Shown here: piece by piece, positions 27,379-35,952 of the stretch
Layout of the letters: every line of letters starts with the position of its first letter
Position numbering within the stretch: position 1 is the first letter of the stretch
Assembly: GCF_014648195.1 (NCBI RefSeq)
Contig: NZ_BMQQ01000002.1
Location: 172,564-236,563 of the forward strand
DNA length: 64,000 nt
DNA from: Streptomyces purpureus
GTDB lineage: Bacteria; Actinomycetota; Actinomycetes; Streptomycetales; Streptomycetaceae
Reading direction: 5' to 3'
Notes under the pieces: model-generated
The model's database searches: none
Seen by the model: only the letters and a program-made list of their open reading frames with translations
Told to the model about the DNA's origin: nothing
Program-made: the position numbers and the translations under genes

Positions 27379-28881
27379 TTGACCAGCCGTGCATCCCGAC
27401 GCCGTACCTGTGCCGTCGTCCTGGCCGGTGGCACCGGGCAGCGGGTCGGGCTCGCGATTCCCAAGCAGCTGCTGAAGATCGCAGGCAAGTCGATACTCGA
27501 GCACACGCTCTGCGTCTTCGAGAACGCCCCCGACGTCGACGACGTCATCGTGCTGATGACCGCCGACTACACGGCCGAGGCCGAGAAGATCGTCGCGAAG
27601 GCCGGGCTGACCAAGGTCACCAAAGTGCTGGCGGGCGGCGCGACCCGCAGCGAGACCACCAGCATCGCCATCCGCGCGGTCACCGAGTCGCTGGGCGAGG
27701 GCGAGGACTGCAACGTCCTGTTCCACGACGCCGTGCGCCCGCTGCTCTCGCAGCGTGTGGTGAGCGAGTGCGTCGGGGCGCTGGAGCGCCACCAGGCCGT
27801 GGACGTGGCCATCCCGTCCTCGGACACCATCATCGTGACCCGGACGCACGGCGACGACGGTGAGTTCATCACCGAGGTGCCGGACCGCTCCCGGCTGCGC
27901 CGCGGCCAGACCCCGCAGGGCTTCTGGCTCTCCACCATCCGCCGGGCGTACGAGCTGGCCCTGGCCGACCCGGCCTTCGAGGCCACCGACGACTGCTCGG
28001 TGGTCATCCGGTACCTGCCCGACGTCCCGGTCCACGTGGTCCTGGGCGACGAGTACAACATGAAGGTCACCCAGCCGGTCGACGTCTTCATCGCCGACAA
28101 GCTCTTCCAGCTCGCCTCGCACACCGCCCCGGCCCAGTCCGGCGAGAACGCCTACCGCGAGGGGCTCGAAGGCCGCACGCTGCTGGTGTTCGGCGGCGCG
28201 GAGGGCATCGGCGCGGACATCGCCCGGCTCGCCGGGAGCTACGGCGCCCGGGTGTTCGCCCTCGACTCCGCCACCACCGGCACCCGGGTGGAGAACCCGG
28301 ACGACGTCGCGGACGCGCTGGCCGACGCCTACACGGAGACCGGCCGGATCGACTACGTCGTCAACACCGCGGGGGTCCTGCGCACCGGCCGTCTGAACGA
28401 GACGGACAACGACACGATCCGGGAGGCGACCGCGGTCAACTACCTCGCCCCGGTGAACATCGCCCGCGCCTCCTACAAGTACCTCGCGGAGAGCGGCGGC
28501 CAGCTGCTGCTCTTCACCTCCAGCAGCTACACGCGCGGCCGGGCCGAGTACAGCCTCTACTCGTCGACCGAGGCGGCCGTGGTGAACCTGACCCAGGCGC
28601 TCGCCGAGGAGTGGGCCGAGGACGGCATCCGGGTGAACTGCGTGAACCCGGAGCGCTCGGCGAGGCCGACGCGTACCCAGGCCTTCCGGCCGGAGTCCGA
28701 GGGGGCCGGGCTCTGCTCGGAGTCGGCGGCCCGCAGCTCGCTGGACGTGCTGCTGGCCCCGATGACCGGCCATGTCGTCGACGTACGCCAGCAGGACCCC
28801 GCCGACCGGTCCGCCGAGCTCTCGGGCTTCGAGCAGGCGATCGCGTCGGTCCTCAGCCGACAGGAAATACAGGAGCTCTAG
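27379..28881 (+). CDS. IspD/TarI-type cytidylyltransferase fused to SDR (CDP-ribitol synthase-like)
   Basis: A 500-residue fusion. Residues 10-245 form an IspD/TarI nucleotidyltransferase (LAGGTGQRVGLAIPKQ, FHDAVRPLLS, RGQTPQGFW, DDCSVV). Residues 265-490 form a short-chain reductase (VFGGAEGIGAD, NTAGVL, SSSYTRG). Haemophilus Acs1/Bcs1 have this plan and make CDP-ribitol from ribulose-5-phosphate, so I infer that product rather than the MEP pathway. Oddly, the SDR YxxxK motif reads Y394-S-S-T-E398: Glu replaces the catalytic Lys. The start is TTG behind CAGGAGG. Confidence 0.85.
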   Translation: MTSRASRRRTCAVVLAGGTGQRVGLAIPKQLLKIAGKSILEHTLCVFENAPDVDDVIVLMTADYTAEAEKIVAKAGLTKVTKVLAGGATRSETTSIAIRAVTESLGEGEDCNVLFHDAVRPLLSQRVVSECVGALERHQAVDVAIPSSDTIIVTRTHGDDGEFITEVPDRSRLRRGQTPQGFWLSTIRRAYELALADPAFEATDDCSVVIRYLPDVPVHVVLGDEYNMKVTQPVDVFIADKLFQLASHTAPAQSGENAYREGLEGRTLLVFGGAEGIGADIARLAGSYGARVFALDSATTGTRVENPDDVADALADAYTETGRIDYVVNTAGVLRTGRLNETDNDTIREATAVNYLAPVNIARASYKYLAESGGQLLLFTSSSYTRGRAEYSLYSSTEAAVVNLTQALAEEWAEDGIRVNCVNPERSARPTRTQAFRPESEGAGLCSESAARSSLDVLLAPMTGHVVDVRQQDPADRSAELSGFEQAIASVLSRQEIQEL

Positions 28882-28915
28882 GCCCACCGCGGGCCCGGTC
28901 CGTCGAGAGAGAAAC

Positions 28916-29731
28916 ATGACTTACCCACACGAGCACTCCGGCCACCGGACCAGGATCTTCCTGTCCGGCGGTTCGGGCACGGTCACCCGCCCGGTCAGTC
29001 ATCTTCCGATGATGGGCTGGGGGCAGGCCCTCGACCTGTTTCTCACCGACGACGTGGAAGTCGTCAACTGCTCCCGGGGCCGGGCCAGCACGAAGAGCTT
29101 CCGGGAGCGCGGACGGCTCCAGTGGATCCTCGACAACATGGCCCCCGGCGACTACCTGATCATGGCCTTCGGCCAGATCGACTGGAAGCCGGACCCCGGC
29201 ATCCACACCGAGCCGTTCGACGACTTCATGGAGCACCTGCGGGCGTACGTCACCGGTGCCCGGGAGGCCCAGTGCCACCCGATCCTGATGATGCCGTTCG
29301 AGCGGCGCCGGATCGACCGGCACGGCAACGTCAGCCGCTTCCTCGGCGACTACCCGCTGGCGATGCGGCAGTTGGCGCAGGAGGAGCACGTGCCCCTGGT
29401 CGACGTGTACGGGCAGAGCCTGCAGTGGTGGGAGGAGCTCGGCCCGGAGGACACCAAGCACGTGTTCACCTACCTGCGGCCCGGTGAGCCCCTGATGCCG
29501 GTCGTGCAGGACGCGGACAACGTGCACCTGCGGGCGGAGGGCGCCATCGAGGTGGCCCGGTTCGTGGCCCGCGCGCTGGCCACCCAGCAGATCATCCCCG
29601 CGCACTGGGTCAAGGACCTGGACCGCCGGACCTTCTCCTACGACGAGATGGGCTGGCTCGACGACGCCACCTTCCAGCACCGGACGAAGTCCCGTGTCTC
29701 TCCCGTCCGCGATCAGAAGGCCGGAGCATGA
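28916..29731 (+). CDS. SGNH/GDSL hydrolase-like protein with altered motifs
   Basis: A 271-residue protein resembling rhamnogalacturonan-acetylesterase-type SGNH proteins. Block I is FLSGGSGT (Ser20) where GDS is usual, the Gly block is NCSRGRASTKSF, block III is FGQID where GxND is usual, and DNVH near the C-terminus gives Asp and His. Thus the Ser/His pair is kept but the oxyanion Asn is missing. There is no signal peptide. Its place in a teichoic acid operon suggests acyl transfer or ester removal on a sugar or polyol. It overlaps the next gene by 4 bp. Confidence 0.7.
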   Translation: MTYPHEHSGHRTRIFLSGGSGTVTRPVSHLPMMGWGQALDLFLTDDVEVVNCSRGRASTKSFRERGRLQWILDNMAPGDYLIMAFGQIDWKPDPGIHTEPFDDFMEHLRAYVTGAREAQCHPILMMPFERRRIDRHGNVSRFLGDYPLAMRQLAQEEHVPLVDVYGQSLQWWEELGPEDTKHVFTYLRPGEPLMPVVQDADNVHLRAEGAIEVARFVARALATQQIIPAHWVKDLDRRTFSYDEMGWLDDATFQHRTKSRVSPVRDQKAGA

Positions 29732-30537
29732 ACTACGTGATGTGCCGCGGCAGGGCCGTCGGTACCGAGGAGAACTCCCCCGGGGTCGTCCACGCGGCGC
29801 TCTACAGCTCCGTCGCCCCCTTCAGCGGCGTCGCCCCGGGCGACATCGTGCAGCTGGGCCTCTCCGTCGCCGTCGAGGGCGCCCCCTTCGGCTATGCGTA
29901 CCTGCAGGAGAAGTACTTCGCCGACACGGCCGAGATCGTCTCGATCCAGCAGCTGGAGTACTTCCCCCGCCAGCGCTGGTTCCGGGTCCGGGCGGAGCCC
30001 GGTGAGACCGGCACGGGTGTGATGGTGATCCGGGTGAAGCAGCCGAAGAAGGAGCCGCGGCTGCGGCCGCAGATCTCGGTGGCCGTACCCGAGCGGGAGA
30101 CCGGCAAGCTGGTGCGCACCGCCAGCCTGAAGGACCGCGCGCTGATGATCAGTACGGCGTTCGCGCCGGGCCTGCGGATCGTCACCGCGGCCGGCGCGCA
30201 GGGCTCGGTCAACGTGCTGGCCGCCGTGGCGCCGGGCAGCACCCCGGTGTCGGTGACCCAGCCCCGCTGCGGCAGCGCGCAGCTCGCCCACGACGGCTGG
30301 CTGGCCTATCTGCCCCACCACGGCTTCACCGGCTACGACCGGTTCGAGTACACGGTGGCCACCCCGGACGGCAAGAAGATCACCGCCCCCGTGAATGTTC
30401 ACGTCGGCGGCTTGGACGGCCGGGCCGGGGTGTTCCCCGAGCAGCAGCTCACCACCGAATTCCAGCAGTGGCAGTGGTCCAACCTCAGCGGCGAGATGCC
30501 GTGGCCCCGGACCCCCGTGAACCCGCAGAACGGATAG
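29728..30537 (+). CDS. Ig-like-domain protein of the teichoic acid locus
   Basis: A 269-residue protein I cannot assign to an enzyme. The N-terminal half has alternating strands (VQLGLSVAVEG, WFRVRAEPGETGTGVMVIRV). Residues 150-235 look like a bacterial Ig or cadherin-like repeat (GWLAYLPHHGFTGYDRFEYTVATPDGK, split by turns). There is no signal peptide or anchor. Its ATG overlaps the stop of the SGNH-like gene (ATGA), so the two are co-translated and may interact. Confidence 0.65.
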   Translation: MNYVMCRGRAVGTEENSPGVVHAALYSSVAPFSGVAPGDIVQLGLSVAVEGAPFGYAYLQEKYFADTAEIVSIQQLEYFPRQRWFRVRAEPGETGTGVMVIRVKQPKKEPRLRPQISVAVPERETGKLVRTASLKDRALMISTAFAPGLRIVTAAGAQGSVNVLAAVAPGSTPVSVTQPRCGSAQLAHDGWLAYLPHHGFTGYDRFEYTVATPDGKKITAPVNVHVGGLDGRAGVFPEQQLTTEFQQWQWSNLSGEMPWPRTPVNPQNG

Positions 30538-30546
30538 GCCCCGCCC

Positions 30547-32148
30547 ATGTACCAGTCCGCACCTGTGCACCCGGGCGACATCCGCGACGTCACCGTCGTC
30601 CTGCATGTCCGCAACCACGCCCGCACCCTGCCGGCCTGCCTCGACTCGCTGCTCCAGCAGTCGATCGGCACCGACCGCATGGAGGTCATCGCGGTCGACG
30701 ACGGTTCGACCGACGACAGCGGCTCCGTGCTCGCCGAGGCCCAGCAGCGGCTCGGGGGCCTGCTGCGCGCCGGGCGGCTGCCGCAGGGGCTGTCCACGGC
30801 CGAGGCCCGTAACTGGGGCATGAGCCAGGCCACCGCCCGCTACGTCATCTTCCTGACCGGCACGGACCGGCTCACGCCGAAGGCGCTGGAGCTGATGGTG
30901 GCCTCGGCGGACGCGAACGAGTCCGACGTGGTGCTCGGCAAACTGGAGAGCTCCGGCCGCCACGCGGTGGCGACGTCGATGTTCCGCAAGACGCAGGCGT
31001 CGGCGGATCTGTACACCACGCGCGTGTACTGGTCGCTCACGCCCGACAAGCTGTTCCGTACGAGCATGCTGCGCCGGCGCGGTCTGGAGTTCCCCTCCGA
31101 CATGCCGACCGGTGAGGACCAGGCGTTCACCGCCGCAGCCTACATCGGCGCCGACAACATCTCGGTCGTCGCCGACGAGCCTTGCGTGATCAAGGGCGCG
31201 TCCTCGGCCACTGTGCAGCTCTCGCAGCGGGTGGCCCTGGCGTCCCGGATGATGACGCTGGTCGCGTCGCTGGTGCCGCCCGGCCCCAAGCAGGACCTGC
31301 TGTTCTCGCGCCATCTGGAGGCCGAACTCGGCAAGGCCACCGGTCCGTTGCTGCTGGCCTCGGACAACCACGCCGAGCGGGAGCGGGCGCTGTGGGCCGC
31401 CTCCGAGGTGCTGCGCGGCCAGGTCACCCCCGGCGCGCTCGCGCTGCTGCCGCGGCCGCTGGCCGTACGCCTCGCGCTGATCGCGGCGGGACGTTACGCC
31501 GAGGCCCAGCAGATGGTGGCGTACGAGGCGGACAAGGCGAGCCCGGTGCCGAAGAAGACCGTCGAGAACGGCCGGGTCTACACGATGCTGCCGTTCTTCC
31601 GGGACCCGGCCGTCGGGCTGCCGGACGAGATCTTCGACATCACCGACAAGATGACGGTCAATCAGCAGCTGACGAGCCTGCGCTGGAACGGGCCGCTGCT
31701 GCTGCTGGACGGTCATGCCTTCTTCGAGCAGCTCACCACCCGGGAGCGGGCCACGAAGGTGGTGCTGCGGCACCGGCAGAGCGGTGCGGAGGAGCGTTTC
31801 TCCGTCACGGCTCGGCGGGACGAGAAGCTGGTGAACTCCAAGGGCAAGCCGCGGGCCATGGGCCGTTTCTCGACCCGGATCAACCTGCGGCAGATGTCCA
31901 ACGGCTGGCCGCTGCCGACCGGTGTCTGGGACGTGCTGCTGGCGGTGAGCTTCGAGGGCGTCACCCAGGAGGTGCCGCTCGGCCTCAAGCGGGCGCCGGA
32001 GGTCGACGTGGTGAGCCGGCCGCCGGTGGTCTTCGCGCCGTCGGCGACGACGGCCGGGCACGTCCTGGCCGCGACGCCCTTCTACACCCAGGCCGGCGAC
32101 CTGTGTCTGGAGATATCCGAGCGGCTACCGCTGCCAGGGGCCCACTGA
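30547..32148 (+). CDS. Family 2 glycosyltransferase
   Basis: A 533-residue cytoplasmic transferase. The GT-A domain covers about 15-230 with VDDGSTDDS at 50-58 and TGEDQAF near 189 as the probable base region. The DxD position reads LTGTD (103-107), so its first Asp is Thr. The C-terminal 300 residues are helical, then beta-rich, as in the TarP/TarS teichoic acid GlcNAc transferases, which add sugar to polyribitol. That function is inferred from architecture and neighbours. The gene ends inside the convergent propeller gene (24-bp overlap). Confidence 0.8.
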   Translation: MYQSAPVHPGDIRDVTVVLHVRNHARTLPACLDSLLQQSIGTDRMEVIAVDDGSTDDSGSVLAEAQQRLGGLLRAGRLPQGLSTAEARNWGMSQATARYVIFLTGTDRLTPKALELMVASADANESDVVLGKLESSGRHAVATSMFRKTQASADLYTTRVYWSLTPDKLFRTSMLRRRGLEFPSDMPTGEDQAFTAAAYIGADNISVVADEPCVIKGASSATVQLSQRVALASRMMTLVASLVPPGPKQDLLFSRHLEAELGKATGPLLLASDNHAERERALWAASEVLRGQVTPGALALLPRPLAVRLALIAAGRYAEAQQMVAYEADKASPVPKKTVENGRVYTMLPFFRDPAVGLPDEIFDITDKMTVNQQLTSLRWNGPLLLLDGHAFFEQLTTRERATKVVLRHRQSGAEERFSVTARRDEKLVNSKGKPRAMGRFSTRINLRQMSNGWPLPTGVWDVLLAVSFEGVTQEVPLGLKRAPEVDVVSRPPVVFAPSATTAGHVLAATPFYTQAGDLCLEISERLPLPGAH

Positions 32149-33303
32149 GCCGGCGTCGGCGCCGCCGTGCCGGGTCCACCCTCCGAAGGCGAGGCCGTCC
32201 TGCGTGAGGTCCTGGCGGGCCACCAGCAGGTCGCCCGCCTTGTCGAGGACGGCGACCACGATCCGGCCGGCGCCGTCCACGGCGACCTGCGGGGCGGAGG
32301 AACCCGGTCCGGTCTCGCCGAGCGACGCCCACCAGGCGCCGTAGCCCTCGTTCTCGGTGACGTACGCGCTGACCTCCACACCGCCGTGGCCGCCGCGCTG
32401 CGCGAGGACGGTGCAGTCGTAGCCGCCGATGGTGGTGCGGGCGGCGCCGGGCCGGCCGCCGCCACCCGCGCCGCCGAGGGCCATCAGTCCGCCCTGGGAG
32501 GTGCGGCTCTGGGCGCGCCAGGCGACCAGGGAGTCGTCGCCGGGGTAACGCCAGAAGTACGTGGTGCGCTTGGGGCCGGTCTCGACGGCGGTCTGGGTGC
32601 CGTCGGCGATCGGAGTGGTGAAACGATCCCTCAGTTCGAAGCGGCCGCCGCTCGCGCCCACCCAGCGGTCCACCCCGGCCCGTCCGACGGCCAGCACCTC
32701 CAGCGACCCGCCGGCCGGCATGGCCGCCGCGAACTCACCCGTGTACGGGTCGGTGGTGACGCTCTTCCAGCGGCCCCAGCGGCCCTCGCCGCTGCGGACG
32801 CGCCGTACGATCCCGCCGGCGCGCAGCGAGACCAGCACATGCACGCCGCCGGTGACCGGATTGACCACGACGACGGGTCCGAAGACGACCGTGTCCTCGC
32901 CCTCGACGCCGGGGGCGGCGGGCACACCGAGGTCGTACCAGTCCATCAGCCCGCGGCCGCTCTGGAACTGGGCACTGACGACGACATGGGCGGGGCCGCC
33001 GCCCACCGGCCAGCGAAGTCCGGCGAAGTGGACATATCCCTCACCACTGCGGGACAGGGTGAGCGGCCCGACCCAGCGGGGCACCTCGATCGACTCGGGG
33101 CCGGTGAAGGCCCCGGAGGGGGTTTCGGTCCAGCGGATCAGCCCCTCGGGGCCGCTCGCGTACGCCGTGACGAGCCCGTCGCTGCCGGTGAACAGCCAGC
33201 GGCCGGAGGGGACTTGAAGCAGTCCGTCGGTCGCGGCGTCCTGGTGTGTGGCCGCGCCGAAGTCCGCACCGCGGCCTCTGTTCCTCCCACGGATCACGAC
33301 CAC
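32125..33303 (-). CDS. Propeller-like protein A of the teichoic acid locus
   Basis: A 392-residue Gly/Trp-rich protein with repeating units of about 45-50 residues, each with a turn followed by W or R and a beta strand (VPSGRWLFTGSDGLVTAYA, GEGRWGRWKSV, YGAWWASLGE). This fits a PLL-like beta-propeller lectin. It is related to the product of 34700-35848: both share W-L/R-x-x-G-x-DGxxTAYA near the N-terminus and a QxQSGR-x-x-x-DW unit. There is no signal peptide or anchor. The GTG start is preceded by GGAGAGGCGG. Binding to the cell-wall polymer is a guess. Confidence 0.7.
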   Translation of the reverse strand: MVVIRGRNRGRGADFGAATHQDAATDGLLQVPSGRWLFTGSDGLVTAYASGPEGLIRWTETPSGAFTGPESIEVPRWVGPLTLSRSGEGYVHFAGLRWPVGGGPAHVVVSAQFQSGRGLMDWYDLGVPAAPGVEGEDTVVFGPVVVVNPVTGGVHVLVSLRAGGIVRRVRSGEGRWGRWKSVTTDPYTGEFAAAMPAGGSLEVLAVGRAGVDRWVGASGGRFELRDRFTTPIADGTQTAVETGPKRTTYFWRYPGDDSLVAWRAQSRTSQGGLMALGGAGGGGRPGAARTTIGGYDCTVLAQRGGHGGVEVSAYVTENEGYGAWWASLGETGPGSSAPQVAVDGAGRIVVAVLDKAGDLLVARQDLTQDGLAFGGWTRHGGADAGSVGPWQR

Positions 33304-33525
33304 ATTCCGCCTCTCCGTCTTCCCCCGTCTTCCCGTAGTGTCCGAAGTTTGTCACACGCTTCACCGCGTGTTCACAGGGAAGCAGCCACCCCCAAGGCCC
33401 CTCGCGCTATGCGATCTGCATATTATTCACAGCGTCCTGAAGCTGACAGGTGGGCCGGTCCTCGACACCGCCCGTTCCTCTCGCACGCCACGCACAGCGT
33501 CCCGACGGAAGGGGCTCGACCAGCC
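33304..33525. promoter_or_regulatory. Divergent promoter region, propeller A / LCP gene
   Basis: A 222-bp interval between two divergent genes with no coding signal. It is AT-rich around 33407-33432 (GCGATCTGCATATTATTCAC), which could be a -10 region for the LCP gene. I see no convincing operator. Confidence 0.45.
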
Positions 33526-34623
33526 ATGACCGACCAGAACACCGCGGTGAAACCCTCCGGTTCGCGCGGCGCGCCGCCCCGGCGCGCTCAGCGCCGCAGC
33601 GGCCGCAAGCGCCGCCCGCTGCGCATCGTGCTGCTGGTCCTGCTGGTCCTGGTGCTCGCCGCCGGCGGTGGCGCGTGGTGGATGTACAGCAGCCTGGACA
33701 GCAACATCAAGGGTGTCGATCTGGACAAGGCGCTCGGCGACGACCGTCCGCAGAAGCTGCCCACGGCCGGCCAGAACCTCCTGGTCCTCGGCTCCGACTC
33801 GCGCGCGGGCGAGAGCGGCGACCTCGGCGGCGGCAAGGGCTCGGTCAGCGGCGCCCGTTCGGACACCGCGCTGGTGGTGCACATACCCGAGGGCCGGACC
33901 CGGGCCACCGCGGTGAGCATCCCCCGCGACACCCTGGTCACCCGGCCCGCGTGCACCGAGCGCGACGGCGGCAGCATGCCGGCCAAGGACCGCGTGATGT
34001 TCAACTCGGTCTACGCGCAAGCCGGCCCGGCCTGCGTCGTCAAGACCGTCGAGAAGATGTCCGGCGTGCGGATCGACCACTACCTGGAGATCGACTTCGC
34101 CGGATTCAAGGAACTGGTGGACGCCATAGGCGGGGTCACGATCAAGATCGACGAGCCGATCAAGGGCGGCGCCGGCGGTCTCAACCTGGAGGCCGGGACG
34201 CAGAAGCTCGACGGCACCCAGTCCCTCCAGTACGTCCGCACCCGCCACGGTGTCGGCGACGGCAGCGACCTCGGCCGGATCGGGCTCCAGCAGAAGTTCC
34301 TGATGGCCCTGCTGACCGAGGTCAAGAAGCAGGACCTGCTCGGCAGCCCGGCCAAGTCGTACAAGATCGCCAACTCCGCGACCAAGGCGCTCACCACCGA
34401 CTCCTCGCTGGCCTCGCTCAGCGCGCTCAGCGACTTCGGCCGCAGCATGAACGGCGTCGACCCGCAGAACATGGAGACGATCATGCTGCCGGTCGCGTAC
34501 GACAAGAAGGACCCCAACCGCGTGGTGGCCGCCGAGCCGCAGGCCACCCAGTTGTGGAAGGCGATCCGCAACGACGAGCGGATCCCCGCATCGGCGAAGA
34601 AGTCCCCCGCCACGGGCGGCTGA
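33526..34623 (+). CDS. LytR-CpsA-Psr (LCP) family ligase
   Basis: A 365-residue membrane-anchored protein. The cytoplasmic N-terminus is basic (to about 32), a membrane helix runs at 33-53, and the extracellular LCP domain covers about 75-275. It shows LVLGSDSR, RSDTALVVHI, VSIPRDTLV, HYLEIDFAGF and TRHGVGDGSDLGRIGLQQ, with the Arg and Asp residues that hold the polyprenyl pyrophosphate. LCP enzymes attach teichoic acid or other glycopolymers to peptidoglycan, which fits this locus. The ATG follows GGAAGGGG. Confidence 0.92.
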   Translation: MTDQNTAVKPSGSRGAPPRRAQRRSGRKRRPLRIVLLVLLVLVLAAGGGAWWMYSSLDSNIKGVDLDKALGDDRPQKLPTAGQNLLVLGSDSRAGESGDLGGGKGSVSGARSDTALVVHIPEGRTRATAVSIPRDTLVTRPACTERDGGSMPAKDRVMFNSVYAQAGPACVVKTVEKMSGVRIDHYLEIDFAGFKELVDAIGGVTIKIDEPIKGGAGGLNLEAGTQKLDGTQSLQYVRTRHGVGDGSDLGRIGLQQKFLMALLTEVKKQDLLGSPAKSYKIANSATKALTTDSSLASLSALSDFGRSMNGVDPQNMETIMLPVAYDKKDPNRVVAAEPQATQLWKAIRNDERIPASAKKSPATGG

Positions 34624-34641
34624 TCACCGCCGACCAAGGCG

Positions 34642-34676
34642 AACGCCCCGGAACTCCAGCGGAGTTCCGGGGCGTT
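34642..34676. terminator. Bidirectional terminator, LCP / propeller B
   Basis: A perfect 16-bp stem (AACGCCCCGGAACTCC / complement) with loop AGC. It has TTTG on one side and AA-rich sequence on the other, and lies between two convergent genes. Confidence 0.9.
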
Positions 34677-34699
34677 TGTCCGTCGTGGGCGCGCCTTGC

Positions 34700-35848
34700 T
34701 CAGACGCGGGTCCAGGCGTCCAGCGCGAGGCCCGACTCGTCCTTCTGCCGGGTGACGCGCAGCGTGCCGTCCGTACCGATCGCCGCGAGGACCACCCGGC
34801 CACGGGCGTCGATCGCGAGGGCGGGCACGCCGACGCAGACGTCGCCGGTGAGCGACCAGTCGGCGCCGGTCTCCTCACGCTCGGCCGGGTAGGCGGTCAG
34901 GGCCGGGCGGCCGGTGGCGTCGCGCTGGGCGAGGAGCACACAGTCGACCCCGTCGACCGGGGTGCGCAGCAGCGAGACGGGGCCGGTGCCGCTCGCTCCG
35001 CCCAGCGTGCGCGGTGCGGTGCCGGGCCGCCAGGTCCGTACCTCGCCGGTGCCGGCGTCCCGCCAGAAGCGGGTGACGCTCTCCTTGCCGGTGCGTACGG
35101 CGGTGAAGGTGCCGTCGGCGACCTCGGCGGCCTGGTCCTCGCCGCGGGCGAACTCGGCGCCGGGCTTGGGCTGGCTCCAGCGCAGGACGGTGGTGCCGGT
35201 GGGGCCGTAGAAGTCGACGTTGCCGTCCTCGTTGACCGTGGCGGCGACCGTGCCGGTGACGTTCGAGCCCTTGAGGTCGGCCCACTTGGACAGCCAGCGG
35301 CCGGTCGGCGCCTGGCTGCGGGCGCACAGGCCGCCGCCCGCGTTACGGATCGCGATGTGCAGCGCGCCCGCCGAGTCGAGGGCCGAGACGGGCAGGCCGA
35401 TGTTGGCGGCGTGGTGGCGGTTGCGCGGCGTCAGGTAGGGGGTGCCGAGCGCGTGCCAGTCCCGCATGGGGCGGCCGCTCTGGTACTGCACCCCGTAGAC
35501 GATGTCGACGTTGAGCTGGCCGTCGGCGCCGGGGCGGCGGCGCAGACCCGTCAGGTACACATAGCCCTCGGGGCTCTGGGTGATCGACAGGTAGGGCACG
35601 AGCCCGTGCGCCGGAAGGAACGTGGCCGCCCACTCGGGGCCGCCGGGCGTGGTCTCCGTCCAGCGCAGCACGCCGCCCTCGACGGGGGCGTAGGCGGTGA
35701 GCCGGCCGTCCTTGCCGCGCAGCAGCCAGTTGGTGGTGGCGGGCAGCGGGGCGTCCATCGGAACACCGGCCTCCGGCCGGCCGGAGCGGGAGGACGGCGG
35801 CGGTTCGGACTTCCGACCCTGTGATTTACGTGCGGACCACACGGCCAT
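34700..35848 (-). CDS. Propeller-like protein B, paralogue of protein A
   Basis: A 382-residue protein of repeated strand-turn units: NWLLRGKDGRLTAYAPVEGGVLRWTE, split across two strands; YQSGRPMRDWHALG; then GRWLSKW and RFWRDAGTG. It aligns by eye with the product of 32125-33303, also without signal peptide. The first 45 residues are basic and disordered. The ATG at 35848 has GGGAAGG upstream. The two paralogues flank the LCP ligase gene and both run on the minus strand, so the family was probably duplicated within this locus. Confidence 0.7.
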   Translation of the reverse strand: MAVWSARKSQGRKSEPPPSSRSGRPEAGVPMDAPLPATTNWLLRGKDGRLTAYAPVEGGVLRWTETTPGGPEWAATFLPAHGLVPYLSITQSPEGYVYLTGLRRRPGADGQLNVDIVYGVQYQSGRPMRDWHALGTPYLTPRNRHHAANIGLPVSALDSAGALHIAIRNAGGGLCARSQAPTGRWLSKWADLKGSNVTGTVAATVNEDGNVDFYGPTGTTVLRWSQPKPGAEFARGEDQAAEVADGTFTAVRTGKESVTRFWRDAGTGEVRTWRPGTAPRTLGGASGTGPVSLLRTPVDGVDCVLLAQRDATGRPALTAYPAEREETGADWSLTGDVCVGVPALAIDARGRVVLAAIGTDGTLRVTRQKDESGLALDAWTRV

Positions 35849-35952
35849 GGTCTGTCGGCCACCTTCCCTGACACCCTTGAATCCTGGCGACAATAGCATT
35901 GGGAGGCTTCCCGGCATCGGTCGGGAGGACCCCCGACCCGAGGGCAGGACGC

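Noticed and set aside
27379..28881. MEP-pathway IspD
   Set aside because: The fused reductase domain and the surrounding wall polymer genes fit CDP-ribitol synthesis better, although dxs lies about 10 kb away.
32167..33500. N-terminal extension of the LCP protein
   Set aside because: The extension is antisense to propeller protein A; the ATG at 33526 has a ribosome site and gives the normal LCP topology.
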